A stretch of 64,000 nucleotides of DNA from Multifurca ochricompacta. Lineage: Eukaryota; Basidiomycota; Agaricomycetes; Russulales; Russulaceae. Made by a program: the position numbers and the translations under genes. This document shows positions 11,720 to 21,734 of this stretch, piece after piece. The first letter of the stretch is position 1, and each line of letters begins with the position of its first letter. The stretch lies in contig WTXG01000042.1 in the NCBI GenBank assembly GCA_022496185.1, positions 124,001-188,000 of the forward strand. Reading direction: 5' to 3'. A model generated the notes under the pieces. The model did not search any database. It had not been told where the DNA came from and worked only from the letters and a program-made list of their open reading frames with translations.

Positions 11720-11943
11720 TGTTGAGAAGTGCCTGAAGCCTAGTAATGGCACACTGTACATGGGTGGACTGGTTATGGCTAGGGCATAACACACAGAAAC
11801 CACCTTGAAGTTCCCAAGGCCATGTAGCTCAGTTGTTAGAGCACTGGACCTAGAATGTCTGGGGGTCTTGGGTTCAATCCCCAACATGGCTATACTTTTC
11901 CTGAGACTGAATGTCCCTTGATTAGGGTGCTGAAACCTCAACA
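11720..11943 (+). mobile_element. Small LTR-like element (224 bp) carrying a tRNA-like unit
   Basis: Ends are TGTTGAG...CTCAACA and the element is flanked by a 5-bp duplication GGCAG (11715-11719 and 11944-11948). The other arm of palindrome P1, near 12555-12565, keeps the empty site with one GGCAG (as CTGCC), so insertion is seen directly. TG..CA ends with a 5-bp duplication fit a solo LTR or a TRIM-type element. Inside at 11818-11892 lies a tRNA-like sequence with A and B boxes. Confidence 0.75.
11818..11892 (+). tRNA. tRNA-like RNA polymerase III unit (apparent anticodon AGA)
   Basis: A 7-bp acceptor stem pairs GGCCATG (11818-11824) with CATGGCT (11885-11891, one G-T). The D stem is GCTC/GAGC, the anticodon loop CTAGAAT gives AGA, and the T arm is TTGGG-TTCAATC-CCCAA. 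A box TAGCTCAGTTG and B box GGTTCAATCC are good. AGA would mean serine, but serine tRNAs have a long variable arm and this one is short, and the anticodon stem needs two wobble pairs. So a tRNA-derived sequence inside a mobile element is more likely than a working tRNA gene. Confidence 0.55.
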
Positions 11944-12660
11944 GGCAGAGTATGTGAGTAGCAGAAAGATTGACAGATTGTTACACACCATCCTAGGAAT
12001 GAGACTTTCCAACAAATGTAATTGATGATACAGGTTTGCAGAAGACCAAAGTTCTTTCTGTCCAAGGGAGGCAGTTGCTGCAATGTGTTCCTTGGAATTG
12101 GGCTTCAAATCAAGAATGCCCATACATATAATTTTCAACTTGGTCAAGTGCTCCATAGTCATACTGGAGAAGGTCAGAGACTGCAGGGAGTGAGTTAATG
12201 GAATACCATTTCATAGTTTGGGTCATACCTGAGGTTCTTCCAGCTTTCAACCCCAACAAAGAGAGCATCATGTCAACCTGCTACTTGAAACCTTCTGGCA
12301 TTCCATTAACTCACTCCCTGCAGTCTCTTACCTTCTCCAGTATGACTATGGAGCACTTGACTGAGTTGAAAATTATATGCACAGGCATTCTTGATCTGAA
12401 GCCCAATTCCAAGGAATGCATCATGGCAACTGCCTCCCTTGGCAGAACAAACTTTGGTCTTCCATGAACCTGTATCATCAATTACATTTGTTGGAAAGTC
12501 TCATTCCTAGGATGGTATGTAACAATCTGTCAATTTTTTTGCTACTCACATACTCTGCCAGACCAAAGCAAGTGCTTGTGCATGGATTGACACATTCCTT
12601 TTCCACACATCTGTAGTGATTGGCAGGGGTAACCCATGAAAATGTGTGCAAGTTCTTTAT

Positions 12661-13162
12661 GTCAAACAATCATGCTGCTGGTTATTAGGGCCTAGCACAA
12701 GTGCACTTGTGAGTTACCTGGATCTGAACTTGTGGGTATTTAGATAAGAAAATGTCATACTCAGATCTGCATGAGTATGTTCCCACAGATCATGTGATGG
12801 TTTCCAGGATGGACACAAGGGTTGAAGTCACATAGCTTGTTATTCTTTTTTTTTTACTTTTACTTTTGCACATGAATGCTCATACCACATGACTTGCTGA
12901 TGAAGGACTTATGACTTACCATTTATACTGCTGATTGATTGCTTACTGAGAACCTTACTCATCTGCTTACTGATCAGTAGTAGAGGGCACAACCCCTCCA
13001 CCATTTTAATCATTCTGGGACATTCTACTGTACAACCATTAGACTGTCTAGTGAAGACCCTAGTAGCTACCAGAATAGTCTCCCCATCAGCATGCATGTA
13101 TATAAGACCCTAGTAGAAAGGACAAGACATTAAGTCTGTTCTTCTGTATTCAATACAGGTGC
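12661..13162 (+). repeat. Diverged gypsy-type LTR remnant (left part)
   Basis: From about 12,900 the sequence follows the gypsy C LTR in order: hydrophobic-run CAACCCCTCC, a CAACCATTAGAC block, TATATAAGACCC TATA-like region, then AAGTCTGTTC and CAATACAGGTGC. The first 30 bases (TGTCAAACAATCATGC) instead match the start of the LTR at 16864. The small copia is inserted at GGTGC (13158-13162); the LTR resumes at 15683. Confidence 0.6.
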
Positions 13163-13792
13163 TGCTGTATTGCGCATTCCGGACAGACCGGCCCGGCCAG
13201 AGGAGAAGGATCTTAGGAGTGTCAAGATCGCACTCGGATACAAGATTATCGCCGCGTTCATTCGCGGCAACTCAAGATGCTTCGGATATTTTGGTTTCAC
13301 GTTCAGAAGAGTAAACGCATTTTATATCTCCATTATCATCTTATTTCGTTTCGATTTTATGCAAGCGCGACTAAAACCATTACAGTTGTACATTACAGTT
13401 CCGCTCCTTTCGCGCACCCCTTTGTCTTGCATTCTTTGCCTTGCATTTCATTCTGATTGACTTGTAGTTTACATTGTATGCCTCTCTGGCCAGATCTTTG
13501 GCCTCTAGTTTCGACTTTACTGTCTTATGTCTCCTATATTTACTCCTATAGCTAAAATGTATAAAAACCTTAGTAGTTTGTTCAGAATCAAGCATCCAGT
13601 TTTGATCCCTTCTATCCACTTGTCTGCTCCGACTCAGTTCTCACAAAAGCGAACTTAAAAATCGCTTTTACTCTTATTCGCGCTCGCTCTGCTCTTAGGT
13701 CGATCTTTGTGCTATTGCCAACTGTACCGGCAAATTCAGTTCGCCGTACCGGACTAACACCGGTACCCCCTATCTATAGTCTATTCCCTCCA
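13163..13792 (+). repeat. copia-1 5' LTR
   Basis: Matches 15053-15682 over its whole length. Starts TGCTGTATTGCGC and ends CTATTCCCTCCA; a TATAAAAACC run at about 13559-13568 is the likely TATA box. The four differences from the 3' copy are all transitions, three of them at CpG sites. Confidence 0.9.
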
Positions 13793-13804
13793 GGTTATGG
13801 GCCC
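13793..13804 (+). promoter_or_regulatory. copia-1 primer binding site
   Basis: GGTTATGGGCCC directly follows the 5' LTR. It closely matches the complement of the initiator-methionine tRNA anticodon arm (GGTTATGAGCCC-like), as used by Drosophila copia with a half-tRNA primer. The same 12 bases follow the copia A 5' LTR. Confidence 0.6.
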
Positions 13805-13894
13805 TGGAGTTGCAAATTAAATCAAGAAACTAGCCGAATTTTCTAAAGCACGTATCCCTAATCTACCCGTTATCAACTTATCACTTTCGCCGAT

Positions 13895-14577
13895 ATGAGC
13901 ATCGATTTACGCACCAACGTCATCAAGTTAGCCGTGGATGGCTCGAACTGGGTCACGTACCGAGACAAGATGCTTTGGACATTCGACGCAAATCAATGGG
14001 ACGAACATCTTACCCATACCAATGTTCTCGCTTCCTACACTCAAGCTGGCATCGTCAATGGCATGACTCTGGAGCGCCGCTGGAGAGTAGAAGAATCCAC
14101 CTTCAAGCAACTGATTGCAGTTACAGTTCCCGACCACGTATTCAACCAAGTCAAAGTCAATACAACTGCCATGGAGGTATGGGATGCTGTGAAGAAGATT
14201 TACCAGACGCGATCAGAGTTGGTACTGATCGAGATGAGCAACAAGCTGAAGAACGCGACGTACGATGAAACCGAGGACATTCGCACGCACTTCACTAGGA
14301 TGCACTCTATGCGGGAGGATCTATCAGCCAACGGGAAGACTCTCAGTGATCAAGAATACTATGCCATTCTTATCAATTCCCTCCCCGCTTCATATGAAAA
14401 CACTAAAAATGCCATCAGTTCAATAGGGCATTTCACCACTGCCGCTATCACCCTGGATGGCGTCATCGGCTTGGCAACCGATGAGTACGATCGACGCGTT
14501 ATCAAGAATGGCAAGGGCAAGACTGGCCCAGAAGAAGCACTCGCAGCAAACGCGTCGAAGAAGAAGGACAAGCGCAC
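13895..14577 (+). CDS. copia-1 Gag
   Basis: ATG at 13895 opens a copia Gag of about 228 residues up to the deletion point. It has the typical start (KLAVDGSNWVTYRDKML), the EVWDAVKKIY helix, and LPASYENTKNAISS of the UBN2-type gag family. No zinc knuckle is left: it falls in the deleted part. After about 14577 the gag frame runs on out of frame through RNase H sequence to a stop at 14698. Confidence 0.8.
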
Positions 14578-15045
14578 GATCTTATTGGATACACAGACGC
14601 AGATGGAGCGTCACAAGAACACCGCCATGCAATATCTGGCTTCGCCTTCCTCATCGACGGCGGAGCAGTCTCTTGGGCTTCGCGAAAGCAAGAGCTAATT
14701 ACCCTTTCTACCGCAGAAGCAGAATATGTGGCCGCAACTCATGCAGCCAAGGAGTGCATTTGGATGCGACGCCTTCTCAAGTCCCTATTCGATATTACCC
14801 TTACTCCGACACCTCTACTATGCGACAATCAAGCCGCAATCCGACTTGCAGAAGACGATAACTACCATGTGCGCACCAAACACATCGACATTCGATTCCA
14901 TTTTATTCGCCAAACGATTACCGATAAACAAATTCAACTCGAGTACTGTCCCACAGAAGACATGACCGCGGACATCCTTACGAAGGCGCTTCCCAAGTAC
15001 AAGGTCGCCACTCACATTCAAAACCTTGGGATTTGTCGCGCTTGA
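14578..15045 (+). pseudogene. copia-1 RNase H fragment
   Basis: Starting at LIGYTDADGA the frame encodes the copia RNase H domain: first Asp in YTDAD, the STAEAEYVA block with the catalytic Glu, the LLCDNQAA block with Asp, and TKHIDIRFHFIRQ near the end. It stops at TGA 15043-15045, eight bases before the LTR. It has no start of its own and lies in another frame than gag, so it is unlikely to be translated. A purine-rich tract (GAAGGGGAG) follows as plus-strand primer. Confidence 0.85.
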
Positions 15046-15052
15046 AGGGGAG

Positions 15053-15682
15053 TGCTGTATTGCGCATTCTGGACAGACCGGCCCAGCCAGAGGAGAAGGA
15101 TCTTAGGAGTGTCAAGATCGCACTTGGATACAAGATTATCGCCGCGTTCATTCGCGGCAACTCAAGATGCTTCGGATATTTTGGTTTCACGTTCAGAAGA
15201 GTAAACGCATTTTATATCTCCATTATCATCTTATTTCGTTTCGATTTTATGCAAGCGCGACTAAAACCATTACAGTTGTACATTACAGTTCCGCTCCTTT
15301 CGCGCACCCCTTTGTCTTGCATTCTTTGCCTTGCATTTCATTCTGATTGACTTGTAGTTTACATTGTATGCCTCTCTGGCCAGATCTTTGGCCTCTAGTT
15401 TCGACTTTACTGTCTTATGTCTCCTATATTTACTCCTATAGCTAAAATGTATAAAAACCTTAGTAGTTTGTTCAGAATCAAGCATCCAGTTTTGATCCCT
15501 TCTATCCACTTGTCTGCTCCGACTCAGTTCTCACAAAAGCGAACTTAAAAATCGCTTTTACTCTTATTCGCGCTCGCTCTGCTCTTAGGTCGATCTTTGT
15601 GCTATTGCCAACTGTACCGGCAAATTCAGCTCGCCGTACCGGACTAACACCGGTACCCCCTATCTATAGTCTATTCCCTCCA
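15053..15682 (+). repeat. copia-1 3' LTR
   Basis: Partner of 13163-13792, preceded by the polypurine tract GAAGGGGAG and followed by the GGTGC duplication. Confidence 0.9.
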
Positions 15683-16863
15683 GGTGCTTGGAACTTACTT
15701 CACATGTCACACACAGGTCCTTTGGCATGTGTCAGTTCAGGTTTGGGTCAAGGTCAATCAAGTCAGTCAAGAGATGCAAGTGTCAAGTTCAGTTAGTGAT
15801 GTTCTGGCCTGGCTTGGCCCAAAAGCCATGGCTTTGGCTTGGCCTGAGGTGGCTCTGGCTTTCCTAAAGTCTGGGCCTGTAACAGGTGCTTCTATCCCGT
15901 GCTTGCTATGTTTGATTAGATTAGATGTAAAGATCGTAGTAAAACTCAGAGGTGAAAATGCCTTGTTGGAAAGCTGCCCAGAACATGGAGATTAATGCAT
16001 GTGTAAGGCTTGAAGCAGTCAGAGGACTCTGCCTTGCTTATGCAGCAAGAATAGACCTATATTGAACTTTGCTAAGAGCCTACAGCCCCAAGAGGACAAG
16101 ATTAGTTGGGCCTAAGTAAATACAAAGATAAAGTGATAAAGCGCACCTACAGCCCCAAGAGGACAAGATGGGGTCTGCAGCGTGCTACAGGGTGTCTTTA
16201 AATATGTCCTAGTACTACTCTATGAAATACCAAAGCCGATCGAGTGTGTGATGTAAATCTAATTAGTTATCAGTGGCCCACTCTCCTGAGTGCCCTGACA
16301 CATCTTATTTACCAATGCGCGATCCTTTCTGCCAGTCTGGCATTATCTAAAATACATACTAGACTACTTTAGATCACTCTATAATCAAATCATCAAATTG
16401 TATTACTCAAACAAAGGCTGCGTGTATCTATCAGTGTCCATTGCTGCATAGGGCAGTGACTACTTTGCATCGCATGGACCGGGTCAGATCGGTCCGAACT
16501 CCTCCTTATCTTATCTAAGTTAAAGAAGGTCGACTCTGCAAGACATGCAATCATGTGATGCCCTCAGGATGGTTTTCAATCAGTCCGGGATGCCAAAAAT
16601 ACGCATCCAGGACAGGGCTGAGCCAAAGCCGCCACAGACAGCTTGGCCCTGGCCTGGCTTGGCCCAAGCTGCAGCTTTTGGTAGAGAAAATTTTATGACA
16701 TATAACTAGTAGTTATAGTTCAGCTAATCCAAATATGACTTAGTGTGTTACATATCACAAAGCTATATCAAAGAAAAAGTTTGAAATGCTGCAATAAACA
16801 TGATCACATGACCCAAATCAACCACTTTGTGATCAGATTTCTACTGATTTTGACGATTGCTAT
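15683..16863. other. LTR remnant and unassigned repeats
   Basis: About the first 120 bp look like the U5 part of the gypsy-type LTR split by copia-1. A 19-base motif CAGCCCCAAGAGGACAAGA occurs at about 16083 and 16148 and again at 17554 and 17654. GGCTTGGCC-rich blocks near 15805-15860 and 16620-16670 face each other and may be decayed terminal repeats. No coding domain is seen. Confidence 0.45.
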
Positions 16864-17373
16864 TGTCAAACAATCATGCTGCTGGTTATACTGACTGTGG
16901 TTAGTAGCGGTGAGGCTAGAAAGACAAGTGAACTTCAGAGGAGAAGAAAACTCTCATATTACTATACTACTGACCTAGAAAGACAAGTGACTACAGAGAG
17001 CAGTTAGTCAAAGGTAAGATAGTAAGAGATATGGGACTTACACTTCAGAGGAGAAGAAAACTCTGAAGTGTAAGAGACGAAACAGACACCCTTATATACC
17101 CATAGGGGCCAAGGGAAATGGTCTGTGTGCACTGGGAATAAGTCCACAAGTGCCAGACAATAAACAATGAGGGATAAAGGCCATTGGCCAAAGGGATATC
17201 ACGTGCTAACTGTGCATTACTAAGGACATCACTAATCAGCTGAGTAAGGTGAGAAAGAAATGTAATAAAGATATCGTAAAAAGTCCAAAACTCCGGAACC
17301 TAATCTAATCTTATCTACAGCTAAAGCGATCCTTAGATGCCTGAAGCATCCCCAGACACGTCCTGTGTCAACA
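16864..17373 (-). repeat. Diverged copia A/B-type LTR (solo)
   Basis: Runs from TGTCAAACAATC to CCTGTGTCAACA and follows the 501-bp copia A LTR block by block: the AAAGACAAGT boxes, the inverted ACTTCAGAG...CTCTGAAGT pair, ACAGACACCCTTATATA, and GCCTGAAGCATC near the end. No matching 5-bp duplication is seen (GCTAT / TCCCT), so it is old or a recombination product. Confidence 0.7.
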
Positions 17374-17466
17374 TCCCTCTGTAATGGGTGAAGCTCCATG
17401 TACACTCAGGAGAAAGAAGGGTGAAAAGAAAGTGACCTAAGTTGTTGGGTGTACTGTGGAGGCAAA

Positions 17467-18289
17467 TGTCACGCATCAAGCAATGATGGGGAACCTTGCT
17501 GCCCACAGTGGTTTATGCAACCATGACAGCGGTGTTCTGAAACCCAAAGAAGCTGCAGCCCCAAGAGGACAAGATCCAAAGGATCGAGTCACACAGGGAG
17601 GCAGTATACCATTAGCACTATGTATCAAACTCGTGTAGACAGTTACTCACCTGCAGCCCCAAGAGGACAAGATGGGGGCTACAGGCTGTTACAGGGGTCT
17701 TATATACATTTCTCAGTGTAACGAGGTAAGCAACAAGTGTAAGCAAGAATCAGCAAGTATCAGTCAGCTGTATTGCTGACTGAGCCTTATCTTTTGTGAT
17801 TCATAAGCTGCTTTACTCTGCTGACTGATCATGCTCCACAGTGTGATGTCATAATGACGTCACTGTGGAGTAGATAACTGATATGTAGTCTAGCCCTTAG
17901 GTCTGGAACATGTCTATCTACTGATACATGTGATTCTGTGCTAAAATTGGCTGTGGCCCAACCTGGGCCCTTATCTAGAGCTCCACTTACCTAGAACCTT
18001 CTAGGCTGGACTCCTCTTATCTTGATAGCAGCTCCACTTGGTCTAGAACCGTCTAGACTGTGGGGCCTCTGCTTATTGTGGTAAACACAATAGAAAGTCG
18101 ACTTGTAATTCTTGAGTGGCTCTTGTGCTGACTAAGCAGCATGTGACTTATTACATGTGACTCGGTCACATGATCCATGTCACAACTACATTCCCATGAT
18201 CATGTGTTGAGACTGCTGGGTAATCTTCCCACAGTCATGTGATCTGAAAGGGAGAAAAATAAAGGAAAAAATAAAGTAGAGCCATGACA
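17467..18289 (-). repeat. Putative 3' LTR of gypsy D
   Basis: On the minus strand it begins TGTCATGGCTC just after a polypurine tract (AGGAAGGGGG), which fixes the right edge at 18289. A TATATAAG box on the minus strand lies near 17697-17706. The left edge is tentative: TGTCACG at 17467 would give TGTCA...TGACA ends. Confidence 0.45.
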
Positions 18290-18300
18290 TTACCCCCTTC

Positions 18301-18568
18301 CTAGGGTGTAACATCCTTGTAAGCCATATAGAGTTGTGTGGGCTGCCAAGGGGCAGTGGCAAAGTGGATTGTGGCAATCTTCCTGGGGGCTCCTGGGTTC
18401 TGTCGATAGAACTTCTGAATGGAGTCCTGTGCATGGGTTAGATTCTGTTCCAGTTCCCATGTATCTTCACCTTCTCCATAACCCTTCCATCGGATAAGGA
18501 ACTTGAGTGTGCGACCAAACATTTGCTATCTCTGATATGGTCCACTTCATACTCTTCCTCACCATCTA
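18301..18568 (-). pseudogene. Gypsy D chromodomain
   Basis: Reading on across the Tc1 insertion gives GEEEYEVDHI, then FLIRWKGYGEGEDTWELEQN, the aromatic-cage signature of a chromodomain, and a stop at 18301. Such domains at the integrase end steer chromoviruses to modified chromatin. A second frame break lies between the two halves of the domain near 18490-18525. Confidence 0.8.
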
Positions 18569-20160
18569 CAGTGGGTCAAAAAACTGTCCCGATGTTTGCA
18601 CCATTTCTAGTATTCACTCTATAGCACCTCAGCATTTAGGAATCTGGTTATGGTGTGGCTGTATGTCTGAAAGCCCTGCTTCCTGGCTACCATGCCCAAT
18701 TTGGATCAAAGAGATTGGCCATGATATAAGCATTTTATGATCAAATCAAATCAATCAATCATCGGGACAGTTTTTTGACCCACATTTTAAATCCACTATC
18801 TGCCCAATTACTCCTTTTTTTCACCCCTTTTTGCCTTGGTAACTCCTTGAATCCTTTTAGTCATCTTTTCTATAACTTTTTGCCATCATTCTGGTGCATT
18901 TTTATTCCACTCCTCCACCACCCTCTCCCACAACTCAGGTATCCCCTTGACTGGTTAAGAACCTTCTTCGGATCCACCCAGAGGTGTCCAATGGGGCTAA
19001 TATTTCAAGGGATTGGGCTATCCATACCAGGCTTCAATATTCCTGTCTTAAAACTGCTGGCTTGCCTTCTTGGAATTGTGTTTTGGGTCATTGTCCTGCT
19101 GAAACATGCTTTCACCCTCCACCATTTCTTACTTTTCAAACCTTTCCACCACTCTGCCATCCAAAATATCACAGTACTGGCATGGATTCATGATCCCCTA
19201 AACCCCTGTAAGCATTCCTAGTCCATTCCACCCCATACAAGACCAATACCATAAGTTCTTCCTCCTCCATGCTTGACTGTCAGGGTGGTGGTTCTGTCAG
19301 AGGGTGGTTCTCCTTATTTTCCCAAGTGTAGCTCCTTCTGTCTGAACCAATTCTGTTCATTATAGTCTCACCTGACCACAAGATCCTTTTCGAGTCATCC
19401 ACTGTCCAATTTTCATGGTAACCACTCTCTGACAGAACCACCACCCTGACAGTCAAGCATGGAGGAGGAAGAACTTATGGTATTGGTCTTGTATGGGGTG
19501 GAATGGACTAGGAATGCTTACAGGGGTTTAGGGGATCATGAATCCATGCCAGTACTGTGATATTTTGGATGGCAGAGTGGTGGAAAGGTTTGAAAAGTAA
19601 GAAATGGTGGAGGGTGAAAGCATGTTTCAGCAGGACAATGACCCAAAACACAATTCCAAGAAGGCAAGCCAGCAGTTTTAAGACAGGAATATTGAAGCCT
19701 GGTATGGATAGCCCAATCCCTTGAAATATTAGCCCCATTGGACACCTCTGGGTGGATCCGAAGAAGGTTCTTAACCAGTCAAGGGGATACCTGAGTTGTG
19801 GGAGAGGGTGGTGGAGGAGTGGAATAAAAATGCACCAGAATGATGGCAAAAAGTTATAGAAAAGATGACTAAAAGGATTCAAGGAGTTACCAAGGCAAAA
19901 AGGGGTGAAAAAAAGGAGTAATTGGGCAGATAGTGGATTTAAAATGTGGGTCAAAAAACTGTCCCGATGATTGATTGATTTGATTTGATCATAAAATGCT
20001 TATATCATGGCCAATCTCTTTGATCCAAATTGGGCATGGTAGCCAGGAAGCAGGGCTTTCAGACATACAGCCACACCATAACCAGATTCCTAAATGCTGA
20101 GGTGCTATAGAGTGAATACTAGAAATGGTGCAAACATCGGGACAGTTTTTTGACCCACTG
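18569..20160. mobile_element. Palindromic Tc1/mariner element (Tc1-1), two 3' halves
   Basis: Arms 18569-19302 and 19427-20160 are both 734 bp and near-identical in inverse; the loop is 124 bp. Ends are CAGTGGGTCAAAAAACTG and the element sits at a TA target (18567-18568, 20161-20162) inside the gypsy D integrase/chromodomain. Both arms carry the transposase C-terminal half (MFQQDNDPKHNSKKA; ELWERVVEEW; KRIQGVTKAK), with many stops. The loop holds the region of the first catalytic Asp, but it reads ILWSGET instead of the usual WSDE. Each arm also has a second, inverted copy of the end repeat about 210 bp in. Confidence 0.88.
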
Positions 20161-20162
20161 TA

Positions 20163-20556
20163 TGGTAATGGGGTCTGGTGGTGTGGGCATCAGCCCATTA
20201 ACGTTGTTGCCTTTGTATAGACTAAGGTGGTCCACATGGAATATGTTGTGGACTTTCAGTGCTGGAGGCAAGTCCAACTTGTAATCCAGGTCGCTGAGTT
20301 TCTTCAGAACTTTGAAAGGTCCTAACTGCTTTGGACCAAGCTTCTGGGACTGCTGGTGGATTTTAATGTTTTTGGACTGCAACCAGACATAATCTCCCTC
20401 TTTTGGGAAATTGTGCCCTGATTGAGCTAGATCACGAGTCATACGTGTCTTGCTAAGCCTCATAGCTGCCTCTGCATCACATCGAGTGAGATGTAACTGT
20501 TGTAAGCATTGGTCTAAACTGGGGATGTCACAGCCAGGTGCCTGCTGTGTCCAGTC
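20163..20556 (-). pseudogene. Gypsy D integrase C-terminal part
   Basis: DWTQQAPGCDIPSLDQC leads into the helix with DAEAAMRLSKTRM, then GDYVWLQSKNIKI and LGPFKVLKKLSDLDYKLDLP, HNIFHVDHLS: the usual SH3-like tail of chromovirus integrase before the chromodomain. Cut at the right by the 20557-21734 insertion and at the left by Tc1-1. Confidence 0.8.
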
Positions 20557-21108
20557 GCGTTTTCGGTGTCCGAAGGCCCTCAAGATCCGGGCACACTCAA
20601 GATTCAAGTTCTAGTAAAGAAGATCCAGTTCAGGTCAACGTTTCAAGTGCCCACAATGATATGGAGGGGGCGCATGCAGAAAATGAGTCGAAGGCAGCGG
20701 CAATAGGCCCTGCTAAGCTACTGGGAAGAAGACTCCTCAAGCTGCTACTTAGGGAGTTCAAGTGGGGTTCTATGAAGTCGAATGCACCTGTATTAGATAC
20801 AAGAGAACAGACCTAAGGTCTGTCTCTGTGATTTAAGTAGCTTAAATACAGTTTTGAGAAGTCAAATCAAAGAGAGGCACATCAGAAGATCTAAGCTAAT
20901 CAGAAGGTTCTGATAGGTATCCCCAGTAGTCATAGATTCCAGGGGTTAGGCCCTGGAGTGAGATAGAATAGGATAAGAGTAAGCAAGAGGGGTTGCACCC
21001 TCAATAAAGAAAATATAGTAGAACAATCATATTCAGAGATCAGAGCGTGTGCAACATACTTGTCACGACTGTGTCACGAACCGTTACGAGTCATCATGCA
21101 ACTGTTAC
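20557..21108 (+). repeat. Diverged gypsy-type LTR remnant
   Basis: Follows the gypsy F LTR in plus orientation: GAGTTCAAGTGGGGTTCT, then ACAAGAGAACAGACCTAAGG with TCTGTCTCT, an AAATACAG TATA-like part, and GGGGTTGCACCCTCAATAA. Edges are approximate; the left one is set by where gypsy D coding stops. Confidence 0.5.
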
Positions 21109-21734
21109 AGGGGATGCCAGTGGCTTGTCCCACAGGGATAGCGAAGTCTGGGGTATACCTGTCATGAACTGACACCCTAGAAAACCTCCTGACCCCCCAG
21201 AAATCCCCAGATGCTCCCAGAGACCTTGTAGAACCCTCAGAGATGAAGATAACCCTAGATTAAGACCAGAGAAGGGCCGGTCTGGACCAGGGCCGGACTC
21301 CTGCCAAATTAGAGACCTGTGGGAAGAGTACTAACAGAACCCCACAATGCCTAAACAGCAGTCCACAAACTGCAGACTGCGGACTGTGGATTTCTAAGCC
21401 CAAAAGAGGGGCTATTCTCATTGGTGGATCAGTAGGGAGTTAAAGCGAAGTTAACCTCCCCTAAAGTGGAGCACAGACCAAAGTCCCGGTTGTAATTACG
21501 TATATAAACCCTTTGGGAATAGAATGGACAGCTCCAGACTGTCCACTTGTGATCCGGTTCCTGATTACCTAGGAGATTAGCCCCACCTTGTGGAAGGCTT
21601 CTCATCCCTTGCCCTTGAGCTGTTCGCTTCGTCCCTCTTGCACTTTCACCCTCACTCTCACCTTTTTGCCCACTTCCAAATCCCTTCCCCTCACATACAA
21701 CCCACTGTCCAGGCAGTTGACAGTGAGTTGTAAC
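21109..21734 (+). repeat. LTR with TGTTACA...TGTAACA ends
   Basis: 626 bp with 7-bp inverted ends, a TATATAAACC box near 21501 and no coding capacity, next to gypsy D coding on its right. No 5-bp duplication is seen (GCAAC left, ATACC right). It forms a composite insertion with 20557-21108. Confidence 0.55.

Larger units (their letters stand above)
11662..12613. mobile_element. Palindromic element P1 (318-bp arms, 87-bp loop)
   Basis: Arms are 11662-12208 (minus a 229-bp later insertion) and 12296-12613, each 318 bp by my count and near-identical in inverse. The outer ends read CAGATGTGTGG...CCACACATCTG, that is CAG..CTG like Tc1/mariner or pogo ends. A TA follows the right end; TG stands at the left. 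The arms encode nothing I can assign. Probably a foldback derivative of a DNA transposon. Confidence 0.65.
13163..15682 (+). mobile_element. Internally deleted Ty1/copia element (copia-1)
   Basis: Two 630-bp LTRs (TGCTG...CTCCA) flank 1,260 bp of internal sequence, with a GGTGC duplication at 13158-13162 and 15683-15687 (shared with the trailing bases GGTGC). The LTRs differ at only four sites by my count, so the insertion is recent. Only gag and the C-terminal RNase H remain; protease, integrase and reverse transcriptase are missing. It could move only with enzymes from a full-length relative. Confidence 0.88.

Noticed and set aside
11818..11892. Functional tRNA-Ser(AGA)
   Set aside because: Short variable arm, weak anticodon stem and location inside a mobile element argue against a working serine tRNA; kept as tRNA-like.
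12198..12616. Two overlapping frames in the right arm of P1
   Set aside because: They mirror the left arm in inverse, show no domain and cross the palindrome loop; probably non-coding.
16083..17674. CRISPR-like repeat array
   Set aside because: Four copies with irregular spacing in a eukaryotic LTR context; no regular spacers and no cas genes.
18775..19954. Two identical 148-residue hydrophobic open frames on opposite strands
   Set aside because: They are antisense shadows of the Tc1-1 transposase in the two arms of the palindrome, not membrane proteins.
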